A stretch of DNA of 64,000 bases from contig JAKGHH010000002.1 of the NCBI GenBank assembly GCA_022828595.1, positions 41,696,222-41,760,221 of the forward strand, in the 5' to 3' direction. The position numbers and the translations under genes are program-made. The DNA is from Nelumbo lutea (lineage: Eukaryota > Streptophyta > Magnoliopsida > Proteales > Nelumbonaceae). The number at the start of each line of letters is the position of its first letter. The stretch's first letter is position 1. The notes under the pieces are model-generated. The model was not told the DNA's origin. It worked only from the letters and a program-made list of their open reading frames with translations, and did not search any database. Positions 22,081 to 33,029 of the stretch are shown here, piece by piece.

Positions 22081-22694
22081 CACAGGCTCAGCATGGACCT
22101 GATCTCTAAGCCAGTTCGACAAAAGAAGAAGAACTTTGCACCAGAGCGATAAAAGGCTATAGGAGAGGAAGTTGATAAGCTACTCGACGCCGACTTTATC
22201 CGTGAGGTACATTACCCTAACTGGCTGTCTAATGTAGTTTTGGTAAGGAAAGTTAATGGGAAATGGCGAATCTGTATTGACTTCACTGCAGGGTATGAAC
22301 TACTTAGCTTCATGGATGCCTTCTCCGGGTACAACCAGATCCAGATGCATCCCGACAACGAGGAGAAGACATCTTTCATCACTGAGCATGGCACGTATTG
22401 CTACAAGGTAATGCCTTTTGGCTTAAGAATGCAGGGGCCACTTACTAGTGCCTCGTCAACAAGATTTTCAAGAATCAGATGGGGAGGAACGTCGAAGCCT
22501 ACGTAGACAATATGGTGTTGAAGAGCCTGAAGGCCGAAGCGCACACCTCGAGCTTGGCCAATACCTTTGATACTCTGCATAAATTGAACATGAAGCTCAA
22601 TCCGAGAAAGTGTTCCTTCGGCGTTACCTTGGGGAAATTCTTAGGCTTTGTCGTCACTCAAAGGGGCATTGAAGCTAACCTAAGTAAGGTATAG
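22081..22694 (+). pseudogene. Tat1 reverse transcriptase, internally deleted
   Basis: Blocks read in order: EEVDKLLDADFIREVHYPNW, VNGKWRICIDFT, then directly AGYELLSFMDAFSGYNQIQM, CYKVMPFGL and YVDNMVLKS, KFLGFVVTQRGIEAN. The segment normally between the first D-(Y/F)-T block and the D-A-(F/Y)-S-G-Y block, about 25 residues, is missing. The catalytic Y-V-D-D is Y-V-D-N. The Tat3 copy in this window keeps both. A frameshift follows at about 22,430. Inactive. Confidence 0.87.
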
Positions 22695-22706
22695 GCCATA
22701 CTAGAC

Positions 22707-23237
22707 ATGGCACCCCCTCGATCAGTGAAGGAGACTCAGGGGCTCACCAACAGAATAGCCGCCCTCAATCGCTTCATGCCGAAATTGGCAGACCGCTGCC
22801 TTCCCTTCTTCCACGCCATCAAGAAGCCAAAAGATTTCCAGTGGATGGAGGAGTGTCAGTGTGCCTTCGACGAGCTTAAGTTGTACCTCACCTCACCCCC
22901 GCTCCTTGATTGGCCGGTGTCAGGGGAAACCCTGTATTTGTACATATTAGTCGGAGATGAGGCCGTCAGCTCTATCCTGGTGAAAGATGATGGAGTTCAA
23001 AGACTTGTGTACTACGTCAGTAAGGTCCTCAGCGATGCTGAGACCGGGTACCCCGAAGTGGAAAATCTAGCTTATGCCCACATCACCTCGGCTAGAAAGC
23101 TCAGGCCATATTTCCAAGCCCACTCCATAGTGGTCCTAAAAAATCAGCCCCTTAGAGCCGTCCTTGCCATGCTAGAGACTTCGGAACGCTTGATTAAATG
23201 GGCAATAGAACTGTTGGACTTTGATATACAGTACTAG
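22707..23237 (+). pseudogene. Tat1 RNase H (first)
   Basis: This open stretch of 176 codons is the RT connection and RNase H: MPKLADRCLPFFHAIKK, FDELKLYLTSPPLLDWP, LYLYILVGDEAVSSILV, YYVSKVLSDAETGYPEVENL. The domain degrades RNA in the RNA-DNA hybrid. Relative to typical copies LYLYLAVS it is degenerate near the catalytic region. Confidence 0.8.
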
Positions 23238-23239
23238 CT

Positions 23240-23906
23240 AAGGACTGCGGTCAAAGCGCAAGCCTTGGCTGACTTCGTAGCATAAAGCACCTTCAACAGG
23301 CCCCTTAGCTAGCCTCACGAAGATGAACCAGAAGAAGCATGACCAGTCGAGGAGATCCCCCCCACGTGGAAACTCTTTGTCGATGGTTCATCCAATGCTA
23401 AGGGGAGTGGAGCAGGCCTCATTCTCCTCACCCTCGACGATGTCGTGATAGAGTATGCGATGAGATTCGAGTTCCCTGCATCCAACAATGAAGTCGAGTA
23501 CGGGGCCCTCTTGGCAGGGTTGCAGCTCATCCGAGACCTTGGCTCCAAGCACGTCAAAGTCCTTAGCGACTCGCAGCCAATGTTGAATCAAGTCAACGGT
23601 GAGTACGAGCCCAAAGAACAAAGCATGGTTAAATACCTCGCTAAGGTTCAAGAGTTAGCCCGCCACTTCCAATGCTTCTCTCTGCAACAAATCCCACAAG
23701 CCGAGAACTCTCGGGCTGACACCCTCTCCAAATTGGCGAGCACCTCAGATGCGGTCCTCGACCGCACTGTGTGTGTGGAAAGACTAGCTTGGTCCTCCAT
23801 AAAGGACATCCAAGTCCTACTCGTAGAAGTCGAACCATCCTGGATGGATCCTATCATTGACTTCCTACTGACAGAGAGGCTACCCGATGACAGGAATGAA
23901 GCCTAG
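23240..23906 (+). pseudogene. Tat1 archaeal-type second RNase H
   Basis: The reading from about 23,365 gives WKLFVDGSSNAKGSGAGLIL, then FEFPASNNEVEYGALLAGL, KVLSDSQPMLNQVNGEY and QIPQAENSRADTLSKLAS. The D, E, D and D positions of RNase H are all visible. A duplicated archaeal-like RNase H after the first one marks the Tat lineage. Stops flank the open part (23445-23906). Confidence 0.87.
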
Positions 23907-25130
23907 AAACTCCGACGACAAGCAACGCACTACACCTTGCTAGAAGGAAAGTTGTACAGGAGGTCCTTCACCTTGCCTTACCTCCGGTTTCTCCGTAGAG
24001 AGGAGGGCGAGTACGTGCTTTGGAAAATTCACGAAGGTATCTATGACAATCACCTCGACAGCCAGACCCTAGCCTAGAAAACATTAAGGCAAGGGTACTT
24101 CTGGCCGACACTTCACAAGGATGCGGCTGAGCTAGTGCAGAAATGCGATCAGTGTCAAAGACATGCCAACCTTTGCCATCAACCAACCACCACCCTCTCG
24201 GCCCTCAGCAGCCCCTGGCCCTTTGCCAAGTGGGGTATGGACCTCCTCAACCCCTTCCCTCATGCAATGAGAGGCAGGAAGTACCTCGTTGTTGCCGTGG
24301 ATTACTTCACTAAATGGGTGGAGGCTGAACCCCTAGCCACTATTAATGTGCGGGCAATTCATAACTTCTTTTGGAAGAACATCATTTGCCGCTTCGGCCT
24401 CCCCCACATGCTGGTCACGGACAACAAAAAGCAGTTTGATGATGCTAAATTCCAAAAATGGTGCACCTCCCTCGGAATCAGGCAACAATACACCTCAATG
24501 GGGTACCCCTAGATGAACGGCCTAGCCAAGGTCACAAACAGAACCATCCTGGACGAGCTAAAAACCAGGCTGGATAGAGCTAAGGGCCTATGGGCCAACG
24601 AGCTACTCAACATCCTCTGGGCATACCGAACCACACCTCGGACAGTGACGAGAGAAACCCCCTTCGACCTGACCTACGACACGGAAGCAGTAATCCCAGC
24701 TGAGATTGGCCAACCAACGCATCGGATCCAAGGGTATGCCGAGGACGAGAATGACGAGGCATTCAAAGCAAACTTAGACCTACTAGAAGAAACCCGAGAA
24801 CAAGCACATATCAAGATGATCGCCTATCAGCAGCGAGTGGCCCGCTACTATAACTCTAGAGTGAAAGAAAATCACTACAGATAGGGAGACCTTGTCCTCA
24901 GAAAAGTCATGGTTTCCGAACTTGGAGTAGGGAAACTTGGCCCCAATTGGGAAGGCCCCTACTAGATCAAGCAAGCTCTTGGCCCCAACACATTTCGGCT
25001 GGAAAACTTAGATGGAAGACCCGTCTTGGGATAGCACGGGATTTGGAGGCTAGGCGAGCTCCGCCTCGAGCGTATGACTCCGCATCAGCTCCTAATATCC
25101 AGACAAGCCGAGATGAGTGTGCAAATAAAT
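23907..25130 (+). pseudogene. Tat1 integrase
   Basis: The zinc-binding N-terminus is seen as HEGIYDNH...CDQCQRHAN (about 24,030-24,170). The core gives WGMDLLNPFPHA, VDYFTKWVEAEP and VTDNKKQFDDAKF. The region holding the catalytic Glu reads GLAKVTNRTIL, so Glu appears replaced by Lys, preceded by a stop at 24,510. The C-terminal part GPYxIKQALGPNTFRLENL reaches about 25,080. Integrase would insert the DNA copy; this one is dead. Confidence 0.87.
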
Positions 25131-25295
25131 GAATGCTACGGCTGAATCGTATGTTCCTTGTGTATCGTGGTTTCAACCTTTCAGAGGGGCAAGGACCTCT
25201 CACACACAAAAAAAAGGAAAGAAACAACATACACAAAACACAATGTACACAAAAAATGGCTTCATTCACTATTCAATTCTGATCTTGTATACCCT

Positions 25296-27352
25296 TTACA
25301 AAATTTTGTATTGTGTTAAAAAAAAAACAACAAAACTATTACAACAACAGAACAAAATAAGAAGGGAGGAGCCCCGCCTGAGTACCAACCATCGTTTAGG
25401 GGTCCTGGTACAAGGCCTAGTCCACGAGGACCTCCTGGTGAGTTTGGTGACAAGGGGGGAAGTCAATGCCTGCGCCTCATCATGGGCCGGAGGGGGAATA
25501 GTGTCTTCAGCTGGGGGAGCCTCGGCAGGAGCGTCGGGGATCACTTGCAATCCCTTGACATCAAAATCCGGCAGCACAAGTAGGAGTGCCTTCTTAGTAT
25601 CTTCTGTGTCGTCGAGGTAAGATCACTAAGCATGCTGCACCAACACATCCAAGTAGTCAGAAGACATCTTGTACGTCTCCACTGCCTCGGCTGCTGCCTT
25701 CTTTGACTTCTCTACCAAAGCCCTAGCTTTGGTAGCTTTCGCCTTCGCCTCGGCAGCTCTCTTTAGGCTTTGGTAGCCCTATTCTCAACCTCGGCAGCTC
25801 ATCTCTCCGCCTCCGTAACGATGCTCTCTAGCCACACTTGCTTTACTTTCTCCTTGGAGAGCCCTTGCCATGCTTCCTTTAGCTGAACTTCGAGGTGGTC
25901 CCGAAGTGACTATTCATCCAGAAGCGCAAAGTGGAACTTCTGGTGCTTCTCCTCGATGGTAGCGGTTACCTTCTAGAGGTTCTCCTCTGCGGCCTTCTTC
26001 TCCTTCTCGGCCTTGTTGACGTGACCCATGGCCATCCTTGTGTAGTCCCCCAAACCGGCGAAATGCAGACAGGCCTGCCACAAAAGCGACCATCGAAGAT
26101 AAAAAATAAAAAGAAACATATACATGATGAAATATTGAAGAAAGTCTTACCTCGACTAAGTGGTACAGGCCCTCATCATAAATAAACTTGGGGTCGCTTT
26201 GTAGAAGCCGGTAGCGATCCCTTGGCAGGATGGATCCACTGGCCAGCTCCTGGCTGACCCCCTCGTCACGAATGGAGTCTCCCTATTGAAGCTGCCATTG
26301 GGGGTAGAAAGTCTTGCCAACCCCTTTGGTCCTCTCGAAGGCGCCTTCTACTAATGGGGGGGAATGGGGGGGGGGTTGACGAAGGCCCAGATGGGCGCTC
26401 CCCAGGCGCGGACCTCCACACCACCTCCTTAGCCTGCCTGTCAGTGTTGGCAAGCTTCCGCGGTGGCTCCTCCCTCGGTGTGTTTGTAGTGGGCATCTTC
26501 TTTCCCACCTTGGGCCCCTCCGTGGGCCTCTTCGGCGTCTCTTCCCGAGTGGAGGACTTCTTAGGCGCTTCTCCCCCGGTGGTGGGCTTCTTCGACGCCT
26601 CCACCGTCCTCTTCGGTGCCACCACCGTCTGCTTCCCCTTGGAAGGTACTTGCGAATCTCCTCCCTTTTCCAGGGCAGGGGGTAGCCTCGTCGCTAGGCC
26701 TCTTCGACATCTGTCCATCCTTTGCTCAGGCCTCGCCAACTCCTTGACGTCCATTGGCACTTTTGCGAAACAACAAATAGTCAGACCTGAAGCACCAGCC
26801 CTCGGGGCAGGAGACGTAGAAGAACTTATCCTTCCACCTATGAACGGAAGAGGGGTTGTACACTGGTTTCCCTCTCCTTGGGTGGAAGTAGTACTTGTCG
26901 GCCTCGGAAGCATGCTTTCTTGGCACAAACAGGGCGCGAAATAGTCTCAATGTCAACTCCATGCCCCTGAGCCGAGCCCACACCATCATCGCCATGATGG
27001 TCCTGCGGGCGTTGGGTATGAGCTGGCTGATAGTTATGCCGTACCACTCCAGCAGCTCGAAGATCAAGGTTGGGAGGGGAAGCCTAAGGTCAGACTCTAA
27101 AAATTGTTGGTAGATGCAGATTTCCCCCTCTTGGGGGGTCCACGACCTATCGCCCACGTCAGGGATCCTCAGGCCATAGGATTGAGGTATATGGAACCTC
27201 TTTGCCAGGGATTTAACCTGGCACATGTCCAAGGAGTTGTCAAACTCTGAATGTAGGCCTAGAGAAGATAAGGGAGTGGGGGTTGTAGGAGTGCTCCCTC
27301 CTGAGATGTTTTGGAGTTCATGACACTTGGGACCAGAGTCTGAAAACAACAT
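25296..27352 (-). pseudogene. Tat1 antisense additional ORF (aORF)
   Basis: On the minus strand, opposite to gag-pol, a coding remnant starts at 27352 (MLFSDSGPKCHELQ). It has the block LRLPLPTLIFELLEWYGITI, SQLIPNARRTIMAMMVWARL and a tryptophan-rich KFFYVSCPEGWCFRSDYLL. After a frame break, a Lys/Pro/Thr-rich linker follows (26266-26760), then an Ala/Glu/Lys-rich helical region (about 25,640-25,900) and a C-terminus near 25,300. It resembles the putative gypsy-type transposon protein family often found between pol and the 3' LTR of Tat elements. The function is unknown. Confidence 0.75.
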
Positions 27353-28184
27353 TTTGAAATTAACTAAAAAGGATAGAGTGTCCCGAATAAAGAAAGAAGC
27401 AAAGGAGTTCTAGAGACTTGGGAGTTAGGGAGCTGTGTTCACTCGAGAGCATGGACATCTAAGTCCAAATGGAGAAGAAAAGCACTGCTAGGGCCCCTAT
27501 TTAAAGGAAAATAAATGACTGGATTTCTCTAAATCCGACGATTGAAATTAATCCACTCCCACCATCCAACTGCGATGTGCCACCTAGCGCAGGCCCTCGG
27601 AAGATGAAATGATGCCTAGAGCAATGGTTCAGATCAGTGTAGATCCAACGAACGTGGGAGCCCCCTAGCGCAGACCCTCAAAAGAAGAAACGACGCACAA
27701 AGCAACGGTTAAGGTTGACACAAATCCAACAAATGCGGGAGCCCCTCGCTCCTGCGAACCAGTCTCATCGCACCTCCTAGCACATGCCCTCAGAAGTCGA
27801 AATGATGTCGGGTGAACCGCAAAGACCAGCCATGGGAACCTGTCGAGCGAACCGAAAGGTCCGCTCATCATGGACCACCGGACTAACCGTTCAACCCGGA
27901 AAAAGTAGGACTTCAAGGATGGTCGTCCCCTATACGGTAGCCCCGTTAACGTGACCTGCAAGTGCAAAATACGGGACACCCCCGCCAAGCTGAGGCATCC
28001 ATATCACTTGCGCTTCCGAGCCAAAGAGTGACCACACGAACAACGAAGACGACGCCACTGTAGGGCATCCCTCAGCTGACGATTCTGAAGGCTTTATGAA
28101 CACTACTCCCAATGACTGAAGCTGAAGCCTCACTCCGATGACCACCCTCATTACGGACAAAAGCCGAGGCCTCAACTCGACCTC

Positions 28185-28200
28185 GGGAGTGGGGGGCAAG
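28185..28200 (+). other. Tat1 polypurine tract
   Basis: GGGAGTGGGGGGCAAG abuts the 3' LTR start TGATGTGGG. Confidence 0.9.
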
Positions 28201-28849
28201 TGATGTGGGTCAGCTTGGCCTAGCCCACATGGGGCTAGAAGGCCCGACTCACTAACGCCTGCTAACATCAGCCACAATAGGTGAGAGCCCTGCCGCCTTC
28301 GTACAAAGCCAATCACATAACTATCTTGTGTACTGCCAAGGCCTGCAGCCTGACCTCGTACGGCTCTCATCCGAGGCATTCATCTTTACCTACCACCAGC
28401 ACGCTCAAGTATAAATAAGAGGTAACTGCCCCTTGAAAAGGAGCTGGAATGGAGTAACTCCAACATTACTCACTCATTTACTTCCTGCACCTACATTGTC
28501 TACCTAACATTAATTCTGGGAGTTTTGGTGCATCTAAGGACTCTCTCTAGGAGCACTCTCACACTCTCCCCAGCTTCACACCTCGTATTGACTTGAGCGT
28601 TGGAGCCTCCTTCTCGGGTATCCACCCCGAGGCCTCTGACACTCCCTGTCTTGTAGTATCTCAGGCCACCAGGGACCTCACCTCGACTAGCAATCCTCAG
28701 CTACCATAGTCTTCGGAAGGAGTACTTCGCCTTAGTTTGCTGTCCTTGGCTTCAGTCAACCTCTTTCGAAGCCTCGGGGTCCTCGGATAACGCTCAAAAC
28801 TTGAAGGGTGAATTTACCTCGTTGCCCTCAGCCAACTCGCACGACAACA
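28201..28849 (+). repeat. Tat1 3' LTR
   Basis: The LTR starts TGATGTGGG and ends CGACAACA; it is followed at once by the AGTGC duplication (28850-28854). It differs from the 5' LTR mainly by transitions. Confidence 0.93.
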
Positions 28850-28854
28850 AGTGC

Positions 28855-29192
28855 CACTACCCCAAATTACAAAGTACCTATCTATAATAAGCTTTTGGTT
28901 CGAAGTGTACCATGGAGACCACATGCCCGATGTGTTTTTCCAAGGAAGAAACGACGATGGATTACACCTTGATGCAATGAAATGAAGCTCAACCCGTCTT
29001 ACCTTGACCTTCTCCTAGAAATTTGGAAAGGGATTTTGAATTGAGTTTTTCAATTCATAACAACTAATTTTCTCCTAAAAATCTTCCTAGAAAATTCTTA
29101 ACAAGATTAAAGACTTACCCGAAAAGGAAATAATCATTATGCCTTTAAATGGTCAAATTTATTGCCAAATAGTCGACTATGATGATAATAGT
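28855..29192. other. Old dispersed repeat, left part
   Basis: There is no gene here. From about 29,130 (ATTATGCCTTTAAATGGTCA, then AATAGTCGACTATG) the sequence resembles 35,910-35,950 and belongs to the palindrome-rich repeat described at 35,870-36,230. Confidence 0.4.
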
Positions 29193-29493
29193 TAGACCTG
29201 TTCATGGGCCGGGTAGCCCGATGGCCCGACCCGCACCCCGGTCGGGCTTGGTCATGTAATTAGGCCCGCGGGCCTGACCTCGGGCCTAACACAGTAAGCC
29301 CGACTGTGTTTTGGGCCGGACTCGGATTTGTCAAAAAAGCCCGGCCCGAGCTTGGCTCGGCCCGACTCAGCATTACATATTTTATAAAATATATAATATG
29401 TATTTTATATATTATATAAAATATATAAATAATATAATATTTATTAAAATATATATTTATAATTTAATATATACATTATTTATTCTTTTCTTT

Positions 29494-29538
<45 letters not shown>

Positions 29539-29748
29539 CTCTATTAAGCCGCTAATAGTATGGGCTAAATTTTGGGCTCGGACCTAGGCCTGGGCTTCGG
29601 GCTTTTTATGAGGGCCGGGCTCGGGTCCAAGTTGTAGGCCCAATGGTTGGGCCGGGCTCAGGCTCGAGCCTTAGAAAATTCTGTTAATCCAGAGTGAAAG
29701 CCCGGCCCGAGCCCGAGCCCGGGCCAGCTCGGCCCATGAATAGGTCTA
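29193..29748. mobile_element. hAT-type MITE, GGCCCG-rich family (556 bp)
   Basis: Inverted ends are TAGACCTGTTCATGGGCC and GGCCCATGAATAGGTCTA. Flanks ATAATAGT (29185-29192) and ACAGTAGT (29749-29756) match at 6 of 8. Both subterminal regions are packed with GGCCCG/CGGGCC words; the core is AT-rich and holds a (CT)n run at 29499-29534. Non-coding. Confidence 0.75.
29499..29534. repeat. (CT)n microsatellite
   Basis: About 18 uninterrupted CT units lie inside the MITE core. Confidence 0.9.
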
Positions 29749-29940
29749 ACAGTAGTGGACTATTATGCATAGAGAGGAATCTCTTTTCTCTAGTAGTTGA
29801 CTACTTCCTTCTCATAGTTGATTGTTTGTCAATAGTTGCTCTTAGCTGTGAGATATAATCAATTATAGGTTACTGATATTCGACTATCAAGTAGTGTCAA
29901 GTGACACTAGCCTCAATTGCTGCAAGTAGTTAACTATACA

Positions 29941-30552
29941 TGTTGTCGTGTAGTTTGGCTGAGGACAACAAGGTAAATTTACTCTTCAAGTTTTGAGCGT
30001 TATCTGAGGACATCGAGGCTTCAAAAGAGGTTGACTGAAGCCGAGGATAGCAAACCGAGGTGAAGTACTTCTTTCGAGGACTATGGTAGTCGAGGACTGC
30101 TAGTCGAGGCAAGGTCCCTGGTGGCCTGAGATACTACAAGACAGGGAGTGTCAGAGGCCTCGGGGTGGATACCCGAGAAGGAGGCTCCGACGCTCAAGTC
30201 AGTACGAGGTGTGAAGCAGGGGAGAGTGTGAGAGTGCTCTTGGAGAGAGTCCTTAGATGCAACAAATCTCCCAGAATTAATGCTAGGTAGACAATGTAGG
30301 TGTAGGAAGTAAATGAGTGAGTAAATGTTGGAGTTACTCCATTCCAATCCCTTTTCAAGGGGAAGTTACCTCTTATTTATACTTGAGCGTGCTGGTGGTA
30401 GGTGAAGATGAACACCTCGGATGAGAGCCGTACGAGATCAGACTGTAGGCCCTGGCGGTATGCCAGATAGTTATGTGATTGGCTCCATATGAAGGCAGCA
30501 GGGCTCTTGCCTATCGTGGCTGATGTTAGCAGGGCCAAGTTAACCCACATCA
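29941..30552 (-). repeat. Solo LTR of the Tat1 family
   Basis: This is the reverse complement of the Tat1 LTR from end to end (plus strand TGTTGTCGTG ... CCCACATCA). It has no internal sequence. Flanks ATACA (29936-29940) and ATACC (30553-30557) match at 4 of 5, as expected for LTR-LTR recombination after an independent insertion. Confidence 0.88.
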
Positions 30553-30596
30553 ATACCTTTATGGGTAGTCAACTATTACGTTATACCAATCTCTAC

Positions 30597-31068
30597 TAGG
30601 GGTGAGCACTATTCGGTTAAAACTGAATCAAAATTTTCAGTTTTGGTTTTTTCGATTTGGTCTTTTTGATTTTTGGTTAAATCGGTTCAATTAATTTGGT
30701 TTTTGATTAATTCGGTTTTCGGTTTTGGTTTTTAGAACTAGAAATTTGGTTAACCGAATTAATCAAACTTTCTATTATTATATGTAATATATAAGATATA
30801 ATATGTAACATCTAATATATTATATATTATATATTTATATAAGATATAATATAATATATTTTGATTTTATAATATATAATATATATTATATGTTATAATA
30901 TACATAACAAAGTATGTATTATTAGAATTTAATTTTAACAGAAATAAACAGAAATTTTGGTTTTTCTATAATTCGGTTTCGGTTCAGTTTTAATTTTTTA
31001 GTTCGGTTTTTAAAATTTCAGTTTATTTAGTTCGGTGTTTAACTAAATAAACCGAATGCTCATTCCTA
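30597..31068. mobile_element. hAT-type MITE, TTCGGTTT-rich family (472 bp)
   Basis: Inverted ends are TAGGGGTGAGCACTATTCGG and CCGAATGCTCATTCCTA. Target duplications ATCTCTAC (30589-30596) and GTCTCTAC (31069-31076) match at 7 of 8. Both subterminal regions repeat CGGTTTT-type words many times; the middle is AT-rich. Non-coding. Confidence 0.87.
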
Positions 31069-31389
31069 GTCTCTACTATCATGGATAGATGATTACTATT
31101 TCTTGATGGTTGACTACTAATAAATGTTTAGAAATCAACTCCTTAGTTTCCAAACTTAGATTTTTCACTTTTAAGTTTATTAAAAATTTCGAGAATAGAC
31201 AAGTGTCAAACCTAATTCTATCCAAGATTATATCAATTGAGTTAGGTCATTATTAGCCCATAATTTACATCTTTTGCAAATGATTACATCAAGTCTTAAG
31301 AAATGAAACACAACATAAAGCATTATAGCTTGACACTTCTTTCTTCTAGTTCTTAGTAACATCCATCTTCATAGAGAATTGTTAATCAT

Positions 31390-32330
31390 TTTATCTATTT
31401 TTTTGTTTTTTTTTGTTTTTTGATGGTATTTGGTGCCACGCACCACTAATAACCCCCCTTTTCCCCAAATCGGTGGTTGCAAAAAACGAATTTGCACCAA
31501 TAGGAGTTTCTTGGCACAATTGTATACTTAACATCATTTCTTTAGTATTCTCAATGAAGTTCTCATCTTCAAAACACATAGGGTCAACAAGTTTTATTGC
31601 ATTAAAAGAGTAAAGAGAACGACTAATGGGAGCAAGAAATGAAAATTTATTCCATATTTATACCAAGTGAGATGCAAATCATACGAGCTTAGATGTCGGG
31701 CAATGCAAAAATAAATGCTCCAATGTCCCAATCTCTTCATCACATCTACGGCAATAAGGGTCAACAAAATTAGAATACTTGGCAAGATTTTCTCTACAAG
31801 TAAGAGCACAATTAATTTAAACGCCATAAGAACATGAATACCTAGGTGGGATTACTTTCAATGGCCAATTTTTTCAAGGCTTGTAAATTGCGAAGTTCTC
31901 TTATGTTGATTTAGTAGAAAATTTGTTGTGTGTGGTGAAGGTCTAACAAAATCTATTTAGCTCGAGGGAGGGTAAACGTGACCCATTGGTATTGAAGTTA
32001 TTTGCCCGGCCAAGATAGGTCTAAACATTGCATGAACCCTCTCCATGTCCCAACCTAGGCATTCTAAACTGAAAGTTGGGTGACAACCATTGTGGAACAG
32101 GGTTGGTCCATGCTGGGGAGTTGGGGTTGAAAAGTAGAAGAGCTAGGCATACATGGATCCAACTAGATATCCATTGTATTACCATCACCAATGATTCAAA
32201 GGCAACCTTTTGTTTCCTAGATAGCTTAACCCAAGAAGGGGCCGGTGAATTGGATACTAAAATGATTTTCCCCAATTAAAAGCCTTCTAAAATGATGAAT
32301 GCAAGATTAATGGAAGTCAAACCTCCAGGT
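31390..32330 (-). pseudogene. L1-type LINE zinc-binding-region fragment
   Basis: The minus strand shows a G-D-G-N-T block in the post-RT region (about 32,190), then CRRCDEEIGTLEHLFLHC (about 31,700-31,755), the Cys/His block of the zinc-binding domain. It contains frameshifts and stops and no RT core. Confidence 0.65.
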
Positions 32331-32559
32331 GCTAGTCAGTTAGACTAGGGCTTTTGCATGCTTACAACCAATAGGGCTTTTGCATGCTTATAAGACTTGA
32401 CCCAATTAGACTTTTGAGTGTCAACCAAACTTGAATAGTTGGCTTACAAGTGCCAACTGCACCTATAATGGTGTTTTTCTCTTGAACACCCCAAATACAA
32501 TAAATATCTATACTACATATAAAAGTGTGAATAACGTTGGTTTCTAGAATTTTTCCGTA

Positions 32560-33025
32560 CTAAAATATTCATCCTCTTGGATTTAGTTCATGTCCATTAA
32601 AAGGGTAGAAAATGTAATTAAAATAATACCATTAAGTACATTCAATTACTACTCATTGAGTCTCACATGTAAGTCATTAAATAAATCACATCATCTCTCT
32701 CGTTGAATCCAACATTTATACTTTTGTTTATCATCATTAAATTTCACTAATAAATTCATACACAATAATTATTAATAAAATAAAATTTTATATTTTTTCT
32801 CTTGAATTTAGTTCATCTTCATCGAGGACATAAAATGTAATTAAAATAAAACCATTTAGTACATTCAATTACCTCTCATTTAGTCTTACTTTTAACTCAT
32901 TAAATAAATCACATCGTCTTTCTCTCATTGAATCCAACATTTATATTTCTGTTTATCATCATTAAATTCCACTAATAAATCAATACAAAATAAATATTAA
33001 CATAATAAATTTTATATTTTTACAA
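32560..33025. repeat. Two-copy tandem repeat, period about 225 bp
   Basis: The copy near 32,576 (CTTGGATTTAGTTCATG ... ACATTCAATTACTACTCATT ... TCATCATTAAATTTCACTAA) is repeated from 32,801 (CTTGAATTTAGTTCATC ... ACATTCAATTACCTCTCATT ... TCATCATTAAATTCCACTAA), with perhaps a faint third start near 33,023. AT-rich, non-coding. Confidence 0.8.
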
Positions 33026-33029
33026 TGAA

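Larger units (their letters stand above)
18914..28849 (+). mobile_element. Tat1: full-length but dead Tat-lineage Ty3/gypsy retrotransposon
   Basis: This is a 9,936-bp element with LTRs of 650 and 649 bp, primer site, polypurine tract and 5-bp target duplications AGTGC. The order is gag, protease, RT, RNase H, second archaeal-type RNase H, integrase, then an antisense ORF before the 3' LTR. The second RNase H defines the Tat lineage. Over the first 80 LTR bases the two copies differ at 9 sites, 8 of them transitions, so it is an old insertion. All ORFs carry stops or deletions. Confidence 0.93.

Noticed and set aside
25129..25620. Plus-strand 163-codon ORF after Tat1 integrase
   Set aside because: It runs antisense to the aORF C-terminus and is compositionally a shadow.
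26354..26944. Plus-strand 196-codon ORF in Tat1
   Set aside because: It is the reverse complement of the aORF linker; the minus strand shows the aORF pattern shared with Tat3.
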